A model generated the notes under the pieces. The model searched no databases. It saw nothing but the letters and a program-made list of their open reading frames with translations, and was not told the DNA's origin. Positions 42,721 to 53,266 of a stretch of DNA of 64,000 bases are shown piece by piece (position 1 is the first letter of the stretch; every line of letters begins with the position of its first letter). Source of the stretch: Aureimonas sp. AU22 (lineage in GTDB: Bacteria; Pseudomonadota; Alphaproteobacteria; Rhizobiales; Rhizobiaceae); contig NZ_BBWJ01000032.1 in the NCBI RefSeq assembly GCF_001463745.1, positions 124,001 through 188,000 of the forward strand, given 5' to 3'. The position numbers and the translations under genes were made by a program.

Positions 42721-44232
42721 TCAGTTCGATCCGAGGCAAAGGACCGGGTAGATCGAGTCCTGCACCTTGGCGGTGGCGTCGGGCACGCTCTCCAGCGCGA
42801 GCGACGCGTCTGCGGTCTCGAAGGCGACGTGGTGGGCGTGAAGGAAACGCGCCGCCGCGTCCGGGCGGATGGCGAAGTTGATCGACTGCGGAATGTCGCC
42901 CGTCAGATCCGCGACGGCCACGGCGTTCAGCTTGGCAGTGACGACGCCTACGACCCGCCCGGCGAGATCGACCAGCGGGCCGCCGGAATTGCCGGGCTGC
43001 ACGGGGGCCGAGATCTGCAGGTAGTTCGCGTCGTTCATCAGGCCCATCAGCGACGACACGTTGCCGCGCGTGACGTTCAGGCTGTCGGCGAGGATCGAGC
43101 GAAGCGGGAAGCCGAGCGCGAGGATGTCCTCGCCGAGGCGCGGCTTGCCGGCGACGATCGGCAGGGGCTTGCCGACCTTGGCGTCGACCTTCAGAAGCGC
43201 CAAATCCTGGTTCTCGTCGACGACCACCTTCGAGGCGGGCCCGAGTTCACCGACCAGGACCGTCTTGCAGGCCTTGGCGACGTGGGCGTTGGTGAGGAGC
43301 CAGCCGTCCTTGGAGACCACGAAACCGGTGCCCGACGAATCGAAGCCGGGCGCGGGGCTCGCAAGCGACGGCGTGGCCTCTTTCGTCGCCGGCGCGCGCT
43401 CGCCCTCGCCGAAGGCGACGCCTTCGGCCCGGCCGCTCTCGAACAGGCGCGCCATCGGGCCGACGTCGCCCGAACGGGGCTCGCCCGCAAAGGGCTCGAC
43501 CGACTGCGCGGCGACCTCGGCATAAGGGGCGATCGCGTCGGCATGGTCGGCATTCCATGCGACCGAGAAGCCGCGAAGGTCCGCGCCCCGGCCGGAAAAG
43601 CGGATAAGGAACTCGCGACCGTCTTCGTGACCCCGGATGGTGAAGCCGCCGTTCGCCTGTTCCGCCTGGCTCACGGTCTTGCCGGGTCCGGTCTGGGAGA
43701 GGACGCCGAACACGCCGTCCAGCGTGTAGCCTTCCTTGGAGAAGCGGACGGTCTCGATCTCGATGCCGCCGTCGTCGGAGCGCCACAGGCTGCCGACCTC
43801 GGTCTCGCCCATCGGCGCGACGAGCGCGCCGGGCAGACCGAGGCGCACGCCCGTCGCCTCGTCCGTCACCTGGGTGAAGCCGACCGCGTCACGTGCCGCA
43901 TCGCTCTTGCTGATCACGAGCTTCAGGAACGCGTCGTCCATGATCCCGTCGGCCGCAAGGCCGTTGCGAGCCTGGAAGTCGCGCACCGCACGCAGGGTCT
44001 GGGGGCCGATGCGCCCGTCGAACGGACCGGCGTAGTCGCCCGTCCACGTCAGGCGGTGCTGCAGCCCGGTGCGGAAGGCGAGGTCGGTGTTCTGGTTGTA
44101 GAGGGCCGCGAGGTCCTGCGATGCGTCCGACGCGGCGGCTGCCGGAGCCGAAACAGCAACCGGAGCGGCACAAAGAAGCAGACCCGCGAGAACCGCCGTC
44201 GTCACGCCGCGCATGTTGTTGCCCCCGTTCAT
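42721..44232 (-). CDS. Secreted trypsin-like serine protease with peptidoglycan-binding domain (503 aa)
   Basis: A signal peptide covers about 1-33 (an in-frame ATG at residue 7 is an alternative start). A peptidoglycan-binding-1 domain follows (LTWTGDYAGPFDGRIGPQTL, RAVRDFQARNGLAADG) at about 55-105. After a middle domain, a chymotrypsin-fold protease has the triad H317 (NAHV), D343 (DLALL) and S416 (GNSGGPL). The DegP-like core lacks PDZ domains. It probably acts in the periplasm near the cell wall on misfolded or wall proteins. The C-terminus contains a lone cysteine. It stands alone and is divergent from no neighbour. Confidence 0.9.
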   Translation of the reverse strand: MNGGNNMRGVTTAVLAGLLLCAAPVAVSAPAAAASDASQDLAALYNQNTDLAFRTGLQHRLTWTGDYAGPFDGRIGPQTLRAVRDFQARNGLAADGIMDDAFLKLVISKSDAARDAVGFTQVTDEATGVRLGLPGALVAPMGETEVGSLWRSDDGGIEIETVRFSKEGYTLDGVFGVLSQTGPGKTVSQAEQANGGFTIRGHEDGREFLIRFSGRGADLRGFSVAWNADHADAIAPYAEVAAQSVEPFAGEPRSGDVGPMARLFESGRAEGVAFGEGERAPATKEATPSLASPAPGFDSSGTGFVVSKDGWLLTNAHVAKACKTVLVGELGPASKVVVDENQDLALLKVDAKVGKPLPIVAGKPRLGEDILALGFPLRSILADSLNVTRGNVSSLMGLMNDANYLQISAPVQPGNSGGPLVDLAGRVVGVVTAKLNAVAVADLTGDIPQSINFAIRPDAAARFLHAHHVAFETADASLALESVPDATAKVQDSIYPVLCLGSN

Positions 44233-44384
44233 TCAGTCCCGGGAGAAACGCGGCAGGTCCGGTTTCGATCCCATTCGTTAAAGATTTGTCAAGCTTTAGC
44301 CCGGGTCTTTTTCCGCTTGGTTTCGTGAAGGTGTGGAAAACCGTTCGATTCGACCGGAATGTTTCGGGACCGTGTGCTGGACCC

Positions 44385-45512
44385 TCACGGCCGGGGGAGG
44401 TGCGCCGCGCCGTCTTCCGCACCGAGTTCGGCGGCCGCGATCTTCTCGCCGCGCCGGATCAGCTTCTCGGTGGAGATGAGGATCTGGTCGATGTCGCGCC
44501 CCGTCTGGCCGAAATGGGTCTTGAGCGCGGATACGCGCGCGTCGAGCCGCTGGAGATCTTCCGCCAGGAGCACGACCTCGCGCTGGATGAGACCGGCCTC
44601 GCGGCGCATGCGCTGGTCCTTCAGAAGTGCCTTCACCACCTCGATCGAGAGCATCAGCAGCGAGGGGGAGACGATGACCACCCGGGCGCGGTGCGCGCGC
44701 TGGATGATGTCGCCGAAATGCTCGTTGATCTCGGCGAAGACCGATTCCGAAGGTACGAAGATAAAGGCGGTGTCCTGCGTCTCTCCGGGCAGGAGATACT
44801 TCTCCGCCACCGCCCGCACATGCACCTCCATGTCGCGGCGAAGGCGCGTGGCGGCGATGTCGCGCGCCTCGTCGCTCGGGGCCTCGCGAAACGCGGTCCA
44901 GGCTTCCAGCGGGAACTTGGCGTCCACCACGAGGGCCGGCGCGCCGTTCGGCATCAGGATCAGGCAGTCCGGCCGCTTGCCGTTGGAGAGCGTCGCCTGG
45001 AACGAGTAGGCGCCGGGCGGCAGGGCGTCCATCACGATCGCCTCCATCCGCGCCTGGCCGAAGGCGCCGCGCGCCTGCTTGTTGGCGAGAATGTCCTGAA
45101 GCCGCACCACCTCGCCGGCCAGCCCCTGGATCTGCCCCTGCGCCCGGTCGATCACCGCCAGCCGCTCGGCGAGCCGCGACAGGGTCTCGCCGGTGCGGAC
45201 CTGCGCCTCGTTCAGCGAGTGACCGACCCGGTGGCCCATCCCGTCCAGGCGTTCCGAGACGGTGCGCGCGAGCTCGGCCTGGCGCGCGCCCAGCATCTCG
45301 CCCATCGACTGGAGGCGTCCGGCCAGCTCGGCCTGCGCCTGCAGAAGCTCGTCGCGCGCATCGCCCTGCGCCCCGCCGGCCCGGCGCCGGACGAGACGCA
45401 CGAGAAGGGCGAGGATCGCAAGCGTGAGCAGCGCCTCGCCCCAGCTCACGGTGAAACCGAAGGGCGCGGCGAGCGGGCGGTCCAGAAAGGCGGCGAGGGC
45501 GGAGAAGTCCAT
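44385..45512 (-). CDS. rmuC: DNA recombination protein RmuC (375 aa)
   Basis: A membrane helix (GEALLTLAILALLVRLV) at about 25-41 is followed by a long coiled coil (50-145) and then the RmuC nuclease-like domain with PNGAPALVVDAKFPLEAW, TAFIFVPSESVFAEI and RVVIVSPSLLMLSIE. The family limits rearrangements at short inverted repeats, probably as a membrane-tethered nuclease of the PD-(D/E)xK type. It is divergent from def, with a 97-bp gap. The length is on the short side for the family. Confidence 0.93.
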   Translation of the reverse strand: MDFSALAAFLDRPLAAPFGFTVSWGEALLTLAILALLVRLVRRRAGGAQGDARDELLQAQAELAGRLQSMGEMLGARQAELARTVSERLDGMGHRVGHSLNEAQVRTGETLSRLAERLAVIDRAQGQIQGLAGEVVRLQDILANKQARGAFGQARMEAIVMDALPPGAYSFQATLSNGKRPDCLILMPNGAPALVVDAKFPLEAWTAFREAPSDEARDIAATRLRRDMEVHVRAVAEKYLLPGETQDTAFIFVPSESVFAEINEHFGDIIQRAHRARVVIVSPSLLMLSIEVVKALLKDQRMRREAGLIQREVVLLAEDLQRLDARVSALKTHFGQTGRDIDQILISTEKLIRRGEKIAAAELGAEDGAAHLPRP

Positions 45513-45609
45513 GCGCCGAGGCTAGCCGATTCCCTCGGACACGGCCAGATCAAAACGGGAACATCTGCGGCCGGTTGACCGTTTCGCGCTGTGCGATTAC
45601 CTGACGGAC

Positions 45610-46128
45610 ATGACCGTCAAGCCCCTTGTCATCCTGCCCGATCCGATCCTGCGCCGCGCGTCCGAGAAGGTGGTGCGCGTCGACGATGCCCTGCGCCGTT
45701 TCACGGACGACATGCTGGAGACGATGTACGACGCACCCGGCATCGGGCTGGCGGCGATCCAGGTCGGCGAGCCGCTGCGCATCGTCACCATCGATCTGTC
45801 CAAGGAGGACGACGAGGAGAAGGCGCCGCAGGTCTTTCTCAACCCGGAGATCCTGGCGTCCTCGGACGAGCGCTCGACCTACGAGGAGGGGTGCCTTTCC
45901 ATCCCGGACTACTATGCCGAGGTGGAGCGGCCGGCCACGGTCACCGTGCGCTATCTCGGTCTCGACGGGGAGACGCACGAGGTCGTGGCCGACGGGTTGC
46001 TCGCGACCTGCCTGCAGCACGAGATCGACCATCTCAACGGCGTGCTCTTCATCGACTACATTTCCAAGCTGAAGCGCGACATGGTGATCCGCAAGTTCTC
46101 CAAGGCGACCAAGCGCGGCGCGGTCTGA
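45610..46128 (+). CDS. def: Peptide deformylase (172 aa)
   Basis: All three motifs are present: GIGLAAIQ (44-51), EGCLSIP with metal ligand C95, and QHEIDHL with H137, E138 and H141. It removes the formyl group from nascent proteins. It starts the def-fmt-truA operon. The four-base gap to fmt indicates co-translation. Confidence 0.97.
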   Translation: MTVKPLVILPDPILRRASEKVVRVDDALRRFTDDMLETMYDAPGIGLAAIQVGEPLRIVTIDLSKEDDEEKAPQVFLNPEILASSDERSTYEEGCLSIPDYYAEVERPATVTVRYLGLDGETHEVVADGLLATCLQHEIDHLNGVLFIDYISKLKRDMVIRKFSKATKRGAV

Positions 46129-46132
46129 CCGC

Positions 46133-47077
46133 ATGACCCTTCGCGTCGTCTTCATGGGCACGCCGGAATTCTCCGTTCCGACCCTGCGTGCGCTGCACGA
46201 GGCCGGTCACGAGATCCCTGCGGTCTATACCCAGCCGCCACGGCCCGCCGGCCGGCGCGGGTTGGAAACCGTGCCCTCGCCGGTGGAAAACGAGGCACGG
46301 CGGCTGGGGCTCGACGTGCGCGCGCCCGTCTCGCTGAAGGGGGCGGACGAGCAGGCGGCCTTTGCCGCGCTCGGCGCCGACGTCGCCGTCGTGGTGGCCT
46401 ACGGCCTTCTTCTGCCCGGACCCATCCTCGAGGCGCCGCGCCTCGGCGCGTTGAACGGACATGGTTCACTCCTGCCGCGCTGGCGGGGCGCCGCCCCGAT
46501 CCAGCGCGCGATCGAGGCGGGTGATGCCGTCACCGGCATGATGGTGATGGGCATGGAACTCGGGCTCGACACCGGACCGGTGGCGCTCACCCGCGAAGTT
46601 CCCATCGGCGAGACGGACACGGCGCGGGAGCTCCACGACCGCCTATCGGAGGCATCGGCCGCACTGATGGTCGAGGCGATGGCGAAGCTCGAAGCCGGCA
46701 CGCTTCGTTTCGAATCCCAGGATGCCATTGCCGCCCGCACTGGTCGCGCGGTCGCCTACGCCGCCAAGATCGAGAAGAGCGAGGCTGCGGTCGACTGGTC
46801 GCGTCCCGCCGGCGAGATCGCGCGCCGCATCAACGCCTTCTCGCCCTTTCCCGGAGCCTGGACGACGCTGGGCGGCGAGCGGCTGAAGCTTCTGCGCGCG
46901 GTGGCGGAGGAGGCAACCGGCACGCTCGGCACGGCGCTCGACGACAGGCTTCTGATCGCTTCGGGCGAGGGGGCCGTGCGGCTTCTCGAGGTGCAGAAGG
47001 CCGGGGGGCGACCGTCTTCCGCCGACCAGTTCCTGCGCGGCACCCAGGTGCCGGCCGGCACGCGCCTCGGCGCCTGA
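46133..47077 (+). CDS. fmt: Methionyl-tRNA formyltransferase (314 aa)
   Basis: The formyltransferase core contains [20 protein letters not shown], the catalytic stretch [20 protein letters not shown] (Asn/His), and [17 protein letters not shown]. The C-terminal OB-like tRNA-binding domain starts near 210 ([20 protein letters not shown]). It formylates initiator Met-tRNA, the step that Def later reverses on proteins. It lies between def and truA with 4-bp spacings. Confidence 0.97.
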   Translation: MTLRVVFMGTPEFSVPTLRALHEAGHEIPAVYTQPPRPAGRRGLETVPSPVENEARRLGLDVRAPVSLKGADEQAAFAALGADVAVVVAYGLLLPGPILEAPRLGALNGHGSLLPRWRGAAPIQRAIEAGDAVTGMMVMGMELGLDTGPVALTREVPIGETDTARELHDRLSEASAALMVEAMAKLEAGTLRFESQDAIAARTGRAVAYAAKIEKSEAAVDWSRPAGEIARRINAFSPFPGAWTTLGGERLKLLRAVAEEATGTLGTALDDRLLIASGEGAVRLLEVQKAGGRPSSADQFLRGTQVPAGTRLGA

Positions 47078-47081
47078 CGCG

Positions 47082-47879
47082 ATGCCGCGCTACAAGCTGA
47101 CCATCGAATACGACGGCACGACCTATTGCGGCTGGCAACGCCAGAAGAACGGCATCTCGGTGCAGGAAACGGTGGAGCGCGCGCTCCTTGCCTTCTGCGG
47201 CGAGGCGGTGACGCTGTTCGGCGCGGGGCGCACGGATGCCGGCGTCCATGCCACGGGGCAGGTCGCCCATGTCGACATCGCCCGCGAGTGGAAGACGGAC
47301 ACGGTGCGGGACGCGCTCAACGCCTACCTGCGCGAGGAAGGAGGCGTCGCGATCCTCTCTGCCGAGCGGGTGCCGGACGGGTTCGACGCGCGCTTCTCGG
47401 CCCGCAAGCGGCATTATCTCTACCGCATCCTCAATCGCCGCCCGCCGCCCTCGATCCTCAAGGGCCAGGTCTGGTGGGTCTGGCGATCGCTGGACGTCGC
47501 GGCGATGGACCGCGCCGCCAAGCGTCTCCTCGGCACCCACGACTTCAACACGTTCCGCTCGGTGAACTGCCAGGCGAAGAACCCGGTGCGCACGCTGGAG
47601 CGGCTCGACGTCGTGCAGGGGCCGGGCGGCGAGGTGCATATCCACGCCTCCGCCCAGTCCTTTCTCCACAACCAGATCCGCTCCTTCGCCGGCTCGCTGA
47701 AGCTCGTCGGCGAGGGCCGCTGGACGGAGGGCGATCTCGTCTCGGCGCTGGAATCGCGCGATCGCAAGCGCTGCGGCCCGGTCGCGCCGCCCGACGGGCT
47801 CTACCTCACGCGCGTCGACTACGCCTCAGCCGATGACCAGGCCGAACAGGTCGGAGACGGCGGCGTAGGAGAGGAGTGA
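47082..47879 (+). CDS. truA: tRNA pseudouridine synthase A, TruA (265 aa)
   Basis: The start is [20 protein letters not shown]. The catalytic aspartate is D52 in [31 protein letters not shown] and [20 protein letters not shown] are typical. It makes pseudouridine at positions 38-40 of tRNA anticodon arms. The family normally ends near 'GLYL..VDY'. Here about 18 acidic residues follow, encoded antisense to the end of the next gene (54-bp convergent overlap). Confidence 0.96.
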   Translation: MPRYKLTIEYDGTTYCGWQRQKNGISVQETVERALLAFCGEAVTLFGAGRTDAGVHATGQVAHVDIAREWKTDTVRDALNAYLREEGGVAILSAERVPDGFDARFSARKRHYLYRILNRRPPPSILKGQVWWVWRSLDVAAMDRAAKRLLGTHDFNTFRSVNCQAKNPVRTLERLDVVQGPGGEVHIHASAQSFLHNQIRSFAGSLKLVGEGRWTEGDLVSALESRDRKRCGPVAPPDGLYLTRVDYASADDQAEQVGDGGVGEE

Positions 47880-48455
47880 GACGAAGACCATCATGGTGAC
47901 GATGGCGATCGCGAGGGGATAGTCGCAGGCGGTCGACACCGCGATCAGCCGAACGGTCAGCACGATCGAGGCCAGCGCGATTAGGAGGCCGAGCGCCTGC
48001 GTCAGATCGCTCTGACCGCCGACGAGCAGGAGCACGAAGAAGGGCGAGAAGACCCATGTCAGGAGCGCCCCGCCCCAGTTGACCGCCACGACGAAGGGCA
48101 CCATGCGCTTGCCGAAGCCGATGTGCCGGGCGGCGATCCCGACGAGAAGAAGCGGCAGGAGCCAGGCCGTGAGATCGGCGAGGGCGTGGGCTGCAAGCGC
48201 CATCACCGGGCTGACCGCCGCCCGTCCGCGTTCGATGCGCTCGAACTCCAGCCAGGACAGGGCGGTCGGCGGCAGCGCCACGACGAGCGCTGCGAAGGAC
48301 CGCCAGAACCCGTCGGCCGACAGGTCGAGCCGATCGAGACCCCGCCGGTCGCCGGCCATCAGCTGCCATGCGCCGGTGAAATAGCGTCCGATTTCCGGAA
48401 GGGTCGGGAGGAAATCAGGACTGGGCGGCGAACCAGCGGGCAATGAAGGTTTCAT
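47826..48455 (-). CDS. Hypothetical integral membrane protein (209 aa)
   Basis: A cytoplasmic N-terminus carries a [20 protein letters not shown] motif, followed by about five membrane helices (for example [72 protein letters not shown]). Its start lies inside the 3' end of dapE (41-bp overlap), so it is probably translated from the dapE message. Its end overlaps truA in antisense. The family resembles YIP1-like or uncharacterised alphaproteobacterial membrane proteins found beside dapE. I do not know its function. Confidence 0.72.
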   Translation of the reverse strand: MKPSLPAGSPPSPDFLPTLPEIGRYFTGAWQLMAGDRRGLDRLDLSADGFWRSFAALVVALPPTALSWLEFERIERGRAAVSPVMALAAHALADLTAWLLPLLLVGIAARHIGFGKRMVPFVVAVNWGGALLTWVFSPFFVLLLVGGQSDLTQALGLLIALASIVLTVRLIAVSTACDYPLAIAIVTMMVFVSLLSYAAVSDLFGLVIG

Positions 48456-49584
48456 AGATGGCCGTCAGCGTTTCGAGGTCCGAGAGGGCGACCCTCTCAT
48501 TGGCCATATGCATGGTGGCACCTACAAGGCCGAATTCCACCACCGGGCAATGGTTCTTGATGAAACGGGCGTCCGACGTGCCCCCCGAGGTGGAGAGTGC
48601 GGGTCTACGGCCGGTCACCGCCTCGACGGCCGCGGAGAGCGCGGCGGTGAGGGGGCCCCCGGCCGTGACGAACACGTCCGAAACGGGCTCGCGCCAGACG
48701 ATCTCGTAGGGCTTGCCTCCGAGCGCCGCTTCGATCCGCCGCACCAGCTCGGCCCTCAGGGTCTCGGGCGTCCAACGGTCGTTGAAGCGGATGTTGAAGG
48801 CGACGTCGATGCGCGCCGCAATGACGTTGGTCGCCGCATTGCCGGTGTCGACGCTCGTCACTTCGAGATTGGACGGCTGGAAGGCCTCGCTGCCCTCGTC
48901 CAACGGCGGGTGGTGCAGGGCGTCGAGGACGGCCGCCAGCCGGCGTGCCGGGTTGTCGGCGAGATGGGGATAGGCGACGTGGCCCTGAGTGCCGGCAAGC
49001 GCCAGCCGCCCCGACAGCGAGCCGCGCCGACCGATCTTGATCATGTCGCCGAGGCTCTGCGGGTTCGTCGGCTCGCCGACAAGGCAGGCGTCGAAGCGCT
49101 CGCCTGCCGCTTCGGCGAAGGCCAGGAGCTTCACCGTGCCGTTGATCGCCGGCCCTTCCTCGTCGCCGGTGATCAGGAGCGAGATGCACCCCTCCGGCAG
49201 GGCGCCCCGGTCCGCAAGGCGCGCCACGGCCGCCACGAAGCAGGCGATGCCGCCCTTCATGTCCACGGCGCCGCGCCCGAACATCTCGCCCGCTTCCACC
49301 GCGCCGGAAAAGGGGGGATGGCGCCAGTCCGCCTCGGCCCCCGGCGGCACGACGTCCGTATGGCCGGCAAAGCACAGGTGCGGACCACTCGTGCCGCGTG
49401 TGGCGAGGAGGTTTTCCACGTCAGGCGTGCCCGGTTCGCGAAAGGTCGGACGCTGGATGGCAAATCCCAATGGCTCAACCATCGCTGCCAACTCGCCGAG
49501 CGCTCCGCCCTCCGTCGGCGTCACGGACGGGCAGCGCAGGAGGCGCTGGAGAATCGCGGCGGGGTCGGTCGCAAAGGGTGTCAT
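48415..49584 (-). CDS. dapE: Succinyl-diaminopimelate desuccinylase DapE (389 aa)
   Basis: The ATG at 49584 begins MTPFATDPAAILQRLLRCPS. An M20 metallopeptidase fold carries the metal motifs AGHTDVVP, GRGAVDMKGG and TGDEEG (catalytic Glu), and the lid dimerisation region GTQGHVAYPHLADNPARRLA. The end STSGGTSDARFIK is typical of DapE. It removes succinate in the diaminopimelate/lysine pathway that DapD (51.3-52.2 kb) feeds. It precedes the overlapping membrane-protein gene. Confidence 0.96.
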   Translation of the reverse strand: MTPFATDPAAILQRLLRCPSVTPTEGGALGELAAMVEPLGFAIQRPTFREPGTPDVENLLATRGTSGPHLCFAGHTDVVPPGAEADWRHPPFSGAVEAGEMFGRGAVDMKGGIACFVAAVARLADRGALPEGCISLLITGDEEGPAINGTVKLLAFAEAAGERFDACLVGEPTNPQSLGDMIKIGRRGSLSGRLALAGTQGHVAYPHLADNPARRLAAVLDALHHPPLDEGSEAFQPSNLEVTSVDTGNAATNVIAARIDVAFNIRFNDRWTPETLRAELVRRIEAALGGKPYEIVWREPVSDVFVTAGGPLTAALSAAVEAVTGRRPALSTSGGTSDARFIKNHCPVVEFGLVGATMHMANERVALSDLETLTAIYETFIARWFAAQS

Positions 49585-49891
49585 GGAGATCGGTTTAACC
49601 TCGGGTGGCGCGTTCTGGAACGATTTTTCCACCACGCTGGGAACCATTCGTCGCATCTCGAACGGCTCGAATCGTCCCGTGGATTCAGTTGGATAGTGTG
49701 GCCGGACGATGTTTGGAATCTGTCAAGCTTGCTCCAAGCCGGCAAATCCAACTTCGACGGGGTGGTGTTTTTCGGTCACGTTGCGCTAACCTTCGTGAAC
49801 GCTTCGTAACCTTTCCCCCATTCCTGCCACGTTTCGGCCGGGTTTGGAGGGGCAAGGACGAGGTCGAGGGAAACGGCTGTGGGGACCTTGC
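49585..49891. other. 307-bp divergent gap between dapE and the transglycosylase gene
   Basis: It must carry both promoters. Some AT-rich segments occur around 49700-49800. I see no clear operator, repeat or small gene. Confidence 0.4.
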
Positions 49892-51253
49892 ATGACTGAA
49901 CAGCGGGCCGAAGGAGCCCGGGGCGCGTGTGTGCGTTCCGGCCGGATGGTTTCAGTCGCCGGACTGGCGCTCCTTGCACCGCTGATCCTGTCAGCCTGCG
50001 TTTCGGACGGGGACCGGATGGCCGGCACCGCCGACATGACCCCGAAGACGGCCCAGGACATCAAGGCCGCCGACGCCGCGGCGGCTCCCGCCCAGAAGGT
50101 GGTCGAGATCGCGTCGAACGACGCAGGCCCCACGCGGGTGATCCTGCCGACCGGTCGTCCCAAGGCAGCGCCCTTGCTGGTGGCTGAGGCCAAGGGCGAG
50201 CGCGTCATCCACTCCGCCGCGCAGCCGAGGACGGAGGCCGGCGCGGCCGCTTCCGAGACGAAGGCGGAAGCCGGACTTGCCGCAAAGGCCCTCGGCACCG
50301 CCGTGGCCGCGCGTGACAGCGTCAAGGGCGGGGTCGTCGCCGCAAAGGACACCGTGGTCGCCAGCGCCTCGGCCGTCGGCTCGGGCGCGGTGGCCGTGGC
50401 CTCCGCCGGGGCGCGCACGGTGCGCGAGGCGGCTCGCGCCGTCGGCGACACGATCACCGGCGATCCCAAGATCGACCAACTCATCGAGAAGGCCGCCGAC
50501 GAGAACGACATTCCCCGCGAACTGGCCTATGCGGTGGTGCGGGTGGAAAGCCACTACAACCCGCGCGCCCGCGGTTCCGGCGTCTACGGACTGTCCCAGA
50601 TCAAGCCGGCCACCGCGCGCGGCCTCGGCTTCCAGGGCTCGGCCGAAGCCCTTCTCGATCCCGAGACCAATCTTCGCTACGGCATGCGCTACCTGAAAGG
50701 CGCCTACGAGCAGGGCAACGGCGACGTCTGCCAGACGGCCATGAAATATAAGGGTGGCCACCGCACCACGGTGATGTCGAAGTCCGCTAGCGTCTACTGC
50801 TCCAACGTCAAGCGCCACATGGCCGCGATCCGCGCCCGCAAGTCGCCGGCGATGGGCGGCGAGGCGCCGACCCTGGTGGCTGCCGTCGAGCCCACCGTGC
50901 GCTCCGGCCTGATCGCCCGCGAAGTCTCGGCGCAGCCCGCTGCCGCCCGAAAGGACGGGGCGCCCGCAGCCGTCGCCATGGCGCCGGCGGAGGCCCCGGT
51001 TGCCACGGCGACCGCCGCGGTCCTGTCCGTTCCCGCTTCCGCCGCGCCGCTGCCCGTCGCCCGTCCCGTGCGCGTTGCCGACAACATGCCCCGTGCCGCG
51101 GCAAAGCGCGCCGACGGCTCGATCGGCGTCGGCTCGATGGTCGGCGGACGCGTCGTGCGCCACGAGGCCCCCGACGTCGGTCGCTTCGGCGATGCCTTCG
51201 ATGCCGGCACCCCGGCGAGCCCGGCTCCGGCCGGCGGCCTCGGCTTCAACTGA
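49892..51253 (+). CDS. Lytic transglycosylase lipoprotein, SLT domain (453 aa)
   Basis: A lipoprotein signal is likely: VAGLALLAPLILSAC, with the Cys about 36 residues from the first ATG. The in-frame ATG at 49946 would give a shorter leader. A long A/K-rich region at about 40-195 is presumably disordered. The SLT domain at about 200-320 has catalytic Glu in YAVVRVESHYNPRA, SGVYGLSQIKPATARGLGFQ, and the closing NLRYGMRYLKGAY. An A/P-rich tail follows. It cleaves peptidoglycan glycans to 1,6-anhydro products at the outer membrane. A strong terminator follows. Confidence 0.9.
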   Translation: MTEQRAEGARGACVRSGRMVSVAGLALLAPLILSACVSDGDRMAGTADMTPKTAQDIKAADAAAAPAQKVVEIASNDAGPTRVILPTGRPKAAPLLVAEAKGERVIHSAAQPRTEAGAAASETKAEAGLAAKALGTAVAARDSVKGGVVAAKDTVVASASAVGSGAVAVASAGARTVREAARAVGDTITGDPKIDQLIEKAADENDIPRELAYAVVRVESHYNPRARGSGVYGLSQIKPATARGLGFQGSAEALLDPETNLRYGMRYLKGAYEQGNGDVCQTAMKYKGGHRTTVMSKSASVYCSNVKRHMAAIRARKSPAMGGEAPTLVAAVEPTVRSGLIAREVSAQPAAARKDGAPAAVAMAPAEAPVATATAAVLSVPASAAPLPVARPVRVADNMPRAAAKRADGSIGVGSMVGGRVVRHEAPDVGRFGDAFDAGTPASPAPAGGLGFN

Positions 51254-51271
51254 GCTTCGACGTTCGTTCAG

Positions 51272-51308
51272 AAAAAAGCCCGGAGCGGTGTGCGCTCCGG
51301 GCTTTTTT
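51272..51308. terminator. Bidirectional rho-independent terminator between the transglycosylase gene and dapD
   Basis: A 15-bp perfect stem includes its A6/T6 tracts (51272-51286 with 51294-51308) and a 7-nt loop. It serves both convergent genes. Confidence 0.88.
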
Positions 51309-51331
51309 CGTCTCTGTATCGGGTCGGCGTC

Positions 51332-52189
51332 TCAGGCCCGCAGGAGGTCGTTGATCGAGGTTTTCGAGCGGGTGCGCTCGTCCACCCGCTTCACGATCAC
51401 CGCGCAGTAGAGGGCGGGAGCCGGCTCGCCGTTGCCCATCGCCTTCGCGGAGGCGAGCGAACCCGCCACCACCACCGAATAGGGCGGCACCTCGCCATAG
51501 GTGATGGCGCCGGTCTCGCGGTCGACGATGCGGGTGGACTGGCCGATGAAGACCCCCATCCCGAGCACCGAGCCCTCGCGCACGATGCAGCCCTCGACGA
51601 CCTCGGAGCGGGCGCCGATGAAGCAATTGTCCTCGATGATCGTCGGGCCCGCCTGGAGCGGCTCCAGGACACCACCGATGCCGACACCGCCCGACAGGTG
51701 CACGTGCGCGCCGATCTGCGCGCAGGAGCCCACCGTCGCCCAGGTATCCACCATCGTGCCTTCGCCGACCGAGGCGCCGAGATTGACGAAGCTCGGCATC
51801 AGGATGGCGTTGCGGCCGATATGAGCGGAGCGGCGCACGATGGCGCCCGGCACCGCCCGGAAGCCGGCCTCGCGGAACCGGCCCTCGTCCCAACCGTCGA
51901 ACTTCGAGGGGACCTTGTCCCACCACGGCGCGCCGCCGGGGCCGCCCGGAATCGTCTCCATGTCGTTGAGGCGGAACGACAGGAGCACGGCCTTCTTCAG
52001 CCACTGATGGACGGTCCAGGCGCCGTCGCCTCCACGCGTCGCGACCTTGGCCTCGCCGCGGTCGAGAAGGCCGAGCGCGGTGTCCACCGCCTCGCGCACC
52101 GCGCCCCCCGTCGTCGCGGAAACGGTGTCGCGGGCGTCGAAGGCGGCTTCGATCGTGCGTTCGAGGTCGGCGTGGGGGGCGGCGGACAT
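51332..52189 (-). CDS. dapD: Tetrahydrodipicolinate N-succinyltransferase DapD (285 aa)
   Basis: The start is [20 protein letters not shown]. The upstream frame is a shadow. An N-terminal helical domain ([20 protein letters not shown]) is followed by a left-handed beta helix of hexapeptide repeats ([60 protein letters not shown]). It succinylates tetrahydrodipicolinate, the step before transamination and DapE. It is divergent from the LOG gene. Confidence 0.96.
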   Translation of the reverse strand: MSAAPHADLERTIEAAFDARDTVSATTGGAVREAVDTALGLLDRGEAKVATRGGDGAWTVHQWLKKAVLLSFRLNDMETIPGGPGGAPWWDKVPSKFDGWDEGRFREAGFRAVPGAIVRRSAHIGRNAILMPSFVNLGASVGEGTMVDTWATVGSCAQIGAHVHLSGGVGIGGVLEPLQAGPTIIEDNCFIGARSEVVEGCIVREGSVLGMGVFIGQSTRIVDRETGAITYGEVPPYSVVVAGSLASAKAMGNGEPAPALYCAVIVKRVDERTRSKTSINDLLRA

Positions 52190-52326
52190 GGGCGATCGTC
52201 TCCGGTTGGGCGGCCAAAGGGGGGTCGCGCATCCTCTAGAGGCACTCCACGGGGGGCACAAGGCTTGCCCCTGTCCGGCAACTGTCTCTAAACCCGTCGC
52301 TCCAGACACATGGCAGGACGCTGGCG

Positions 52327-53202
52327 ATGATGGACGACGAACCGAAGAGCGGCGGCGCAAGCCCGGCTGCGCCCGAAGGGACCTGGGTGCCGTTTCCCTC
52401 CGCCGGCGACGACCAGCGGCGCCAGGCGGCGAAGCCACGTACGCCCCAGACACTGTCGCCGACCTACCGGCTCGCCTACGACGACCCGGACTTCCTGACC
52501 GCCGAGGCAACACGCGGCGTGCGGCTGCAGCTCGAACTGATGAAGCCGGAACTGGCGCTGATCGAGGCGGGCATCCTGTCCACGGTCGTCCTGTTCGGTG
52601 GCGCGCGCATCCCGGAGCCCGGCCAGGCGGCCTGGGCGGCGCGCAACGCGGGGCAGAAGGCGCGGCTCGAGGCCAACAGCCGCTACTACGAGGAGGCCCG
52701 GCGCTTCGCGCAGGTCGCCTCGCAGCACTCGGCCAACACTTCGGGCGGCAAGGAGTTCGTGATCGTCACCGGGGGTGGGCCCGGCGTGATGGAGGCCGGC
52801 AACCGGGGCGCGGCGGATGTCGGCGCGGTGTCGATCGCCCTCAACATCACCCTGCCGCACGAACAGGCGCCCAACCCTTACGCGACCCCCGAGCTCTGCT
52901 TCAACTTCCACTACTTCGCCACGCGCAAGATGCACTTCCTCTTCCGGGCAAAGGCGATGGCGATTTTCCCCGGCGGCTTCGGCACGCTGGACGAGCTCTT
53001 CGAGGCGCTGACCCTGATCCAGACCGGACGCATGGCGCGCATTCCGGTGCTGCTCTTCGGCCGGGAGTTCTGGCGGCGCCTCGTGGATTTCGAGTTCCTG
53101 GCGGAAGAAGGCACCATCGCCCCGGACGACCTTGATCTCTTCCGCATGGTCGACACGGCCGAGGAAGGCTGGGAAACGATCCGCGCCTTCTACCGGTTCT
53201 GA
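52327..53202 (+). CDS. LOG-family (lysine-decarboxylase-like) protein, probable nucleoside-5'-monophosphate phosphoribohydrolase (291 aa)
   Basis: It carries the [12 protein letters not shown] motif (PGGxGTxxE) and [15 protein letters not shown], which define the LOG/TIGR00730 Rossmann family. The catalytic Arg-Lys are in [13 protein letters not shown] Pro-rich N-terminal extension of about 45 residues ([12 protein letters not shown]) is unusual for the shortest members but common in alphaproteobacteria. LOG enzymes release cytokinin bases or recycle nucleotides. Which applies here is unknown. Two ATGs three bases apart (52327, 52330) are both possible starts. Confidence 0.9.
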   Translation: MMDDEPKSGGASPAAPEGTWVPFPSAGDDQRRQAAKPRTPQTLSPTYRLAYDDPDFLTAEATRGVRLQLELMKPELALIEAGILSTVVLFGGARIPEPGQAAWAARNAGQKARLEANSRYYEEARRFAQVASQHSANTSGGKEFVIVTGGGPGVMEAGNRGAADVGAVSIALNITLPHEQAPNPYATPELCFNFHYFATRKMHFLFRAKAMAIFPGGFGTLDELFEALTLIQTGRMARIPVLLFGREFWRRLVDFEFLAEEGTIAPDDLDLFRMVDTAEEGWETIRAFYRF

Positions 53203-53266
53203 ACGCAGGAACCTCGTCAGCGCCGCTTCCGTTTCGCCCCGACACCTTTCTCGCAGGAGCGGATCC

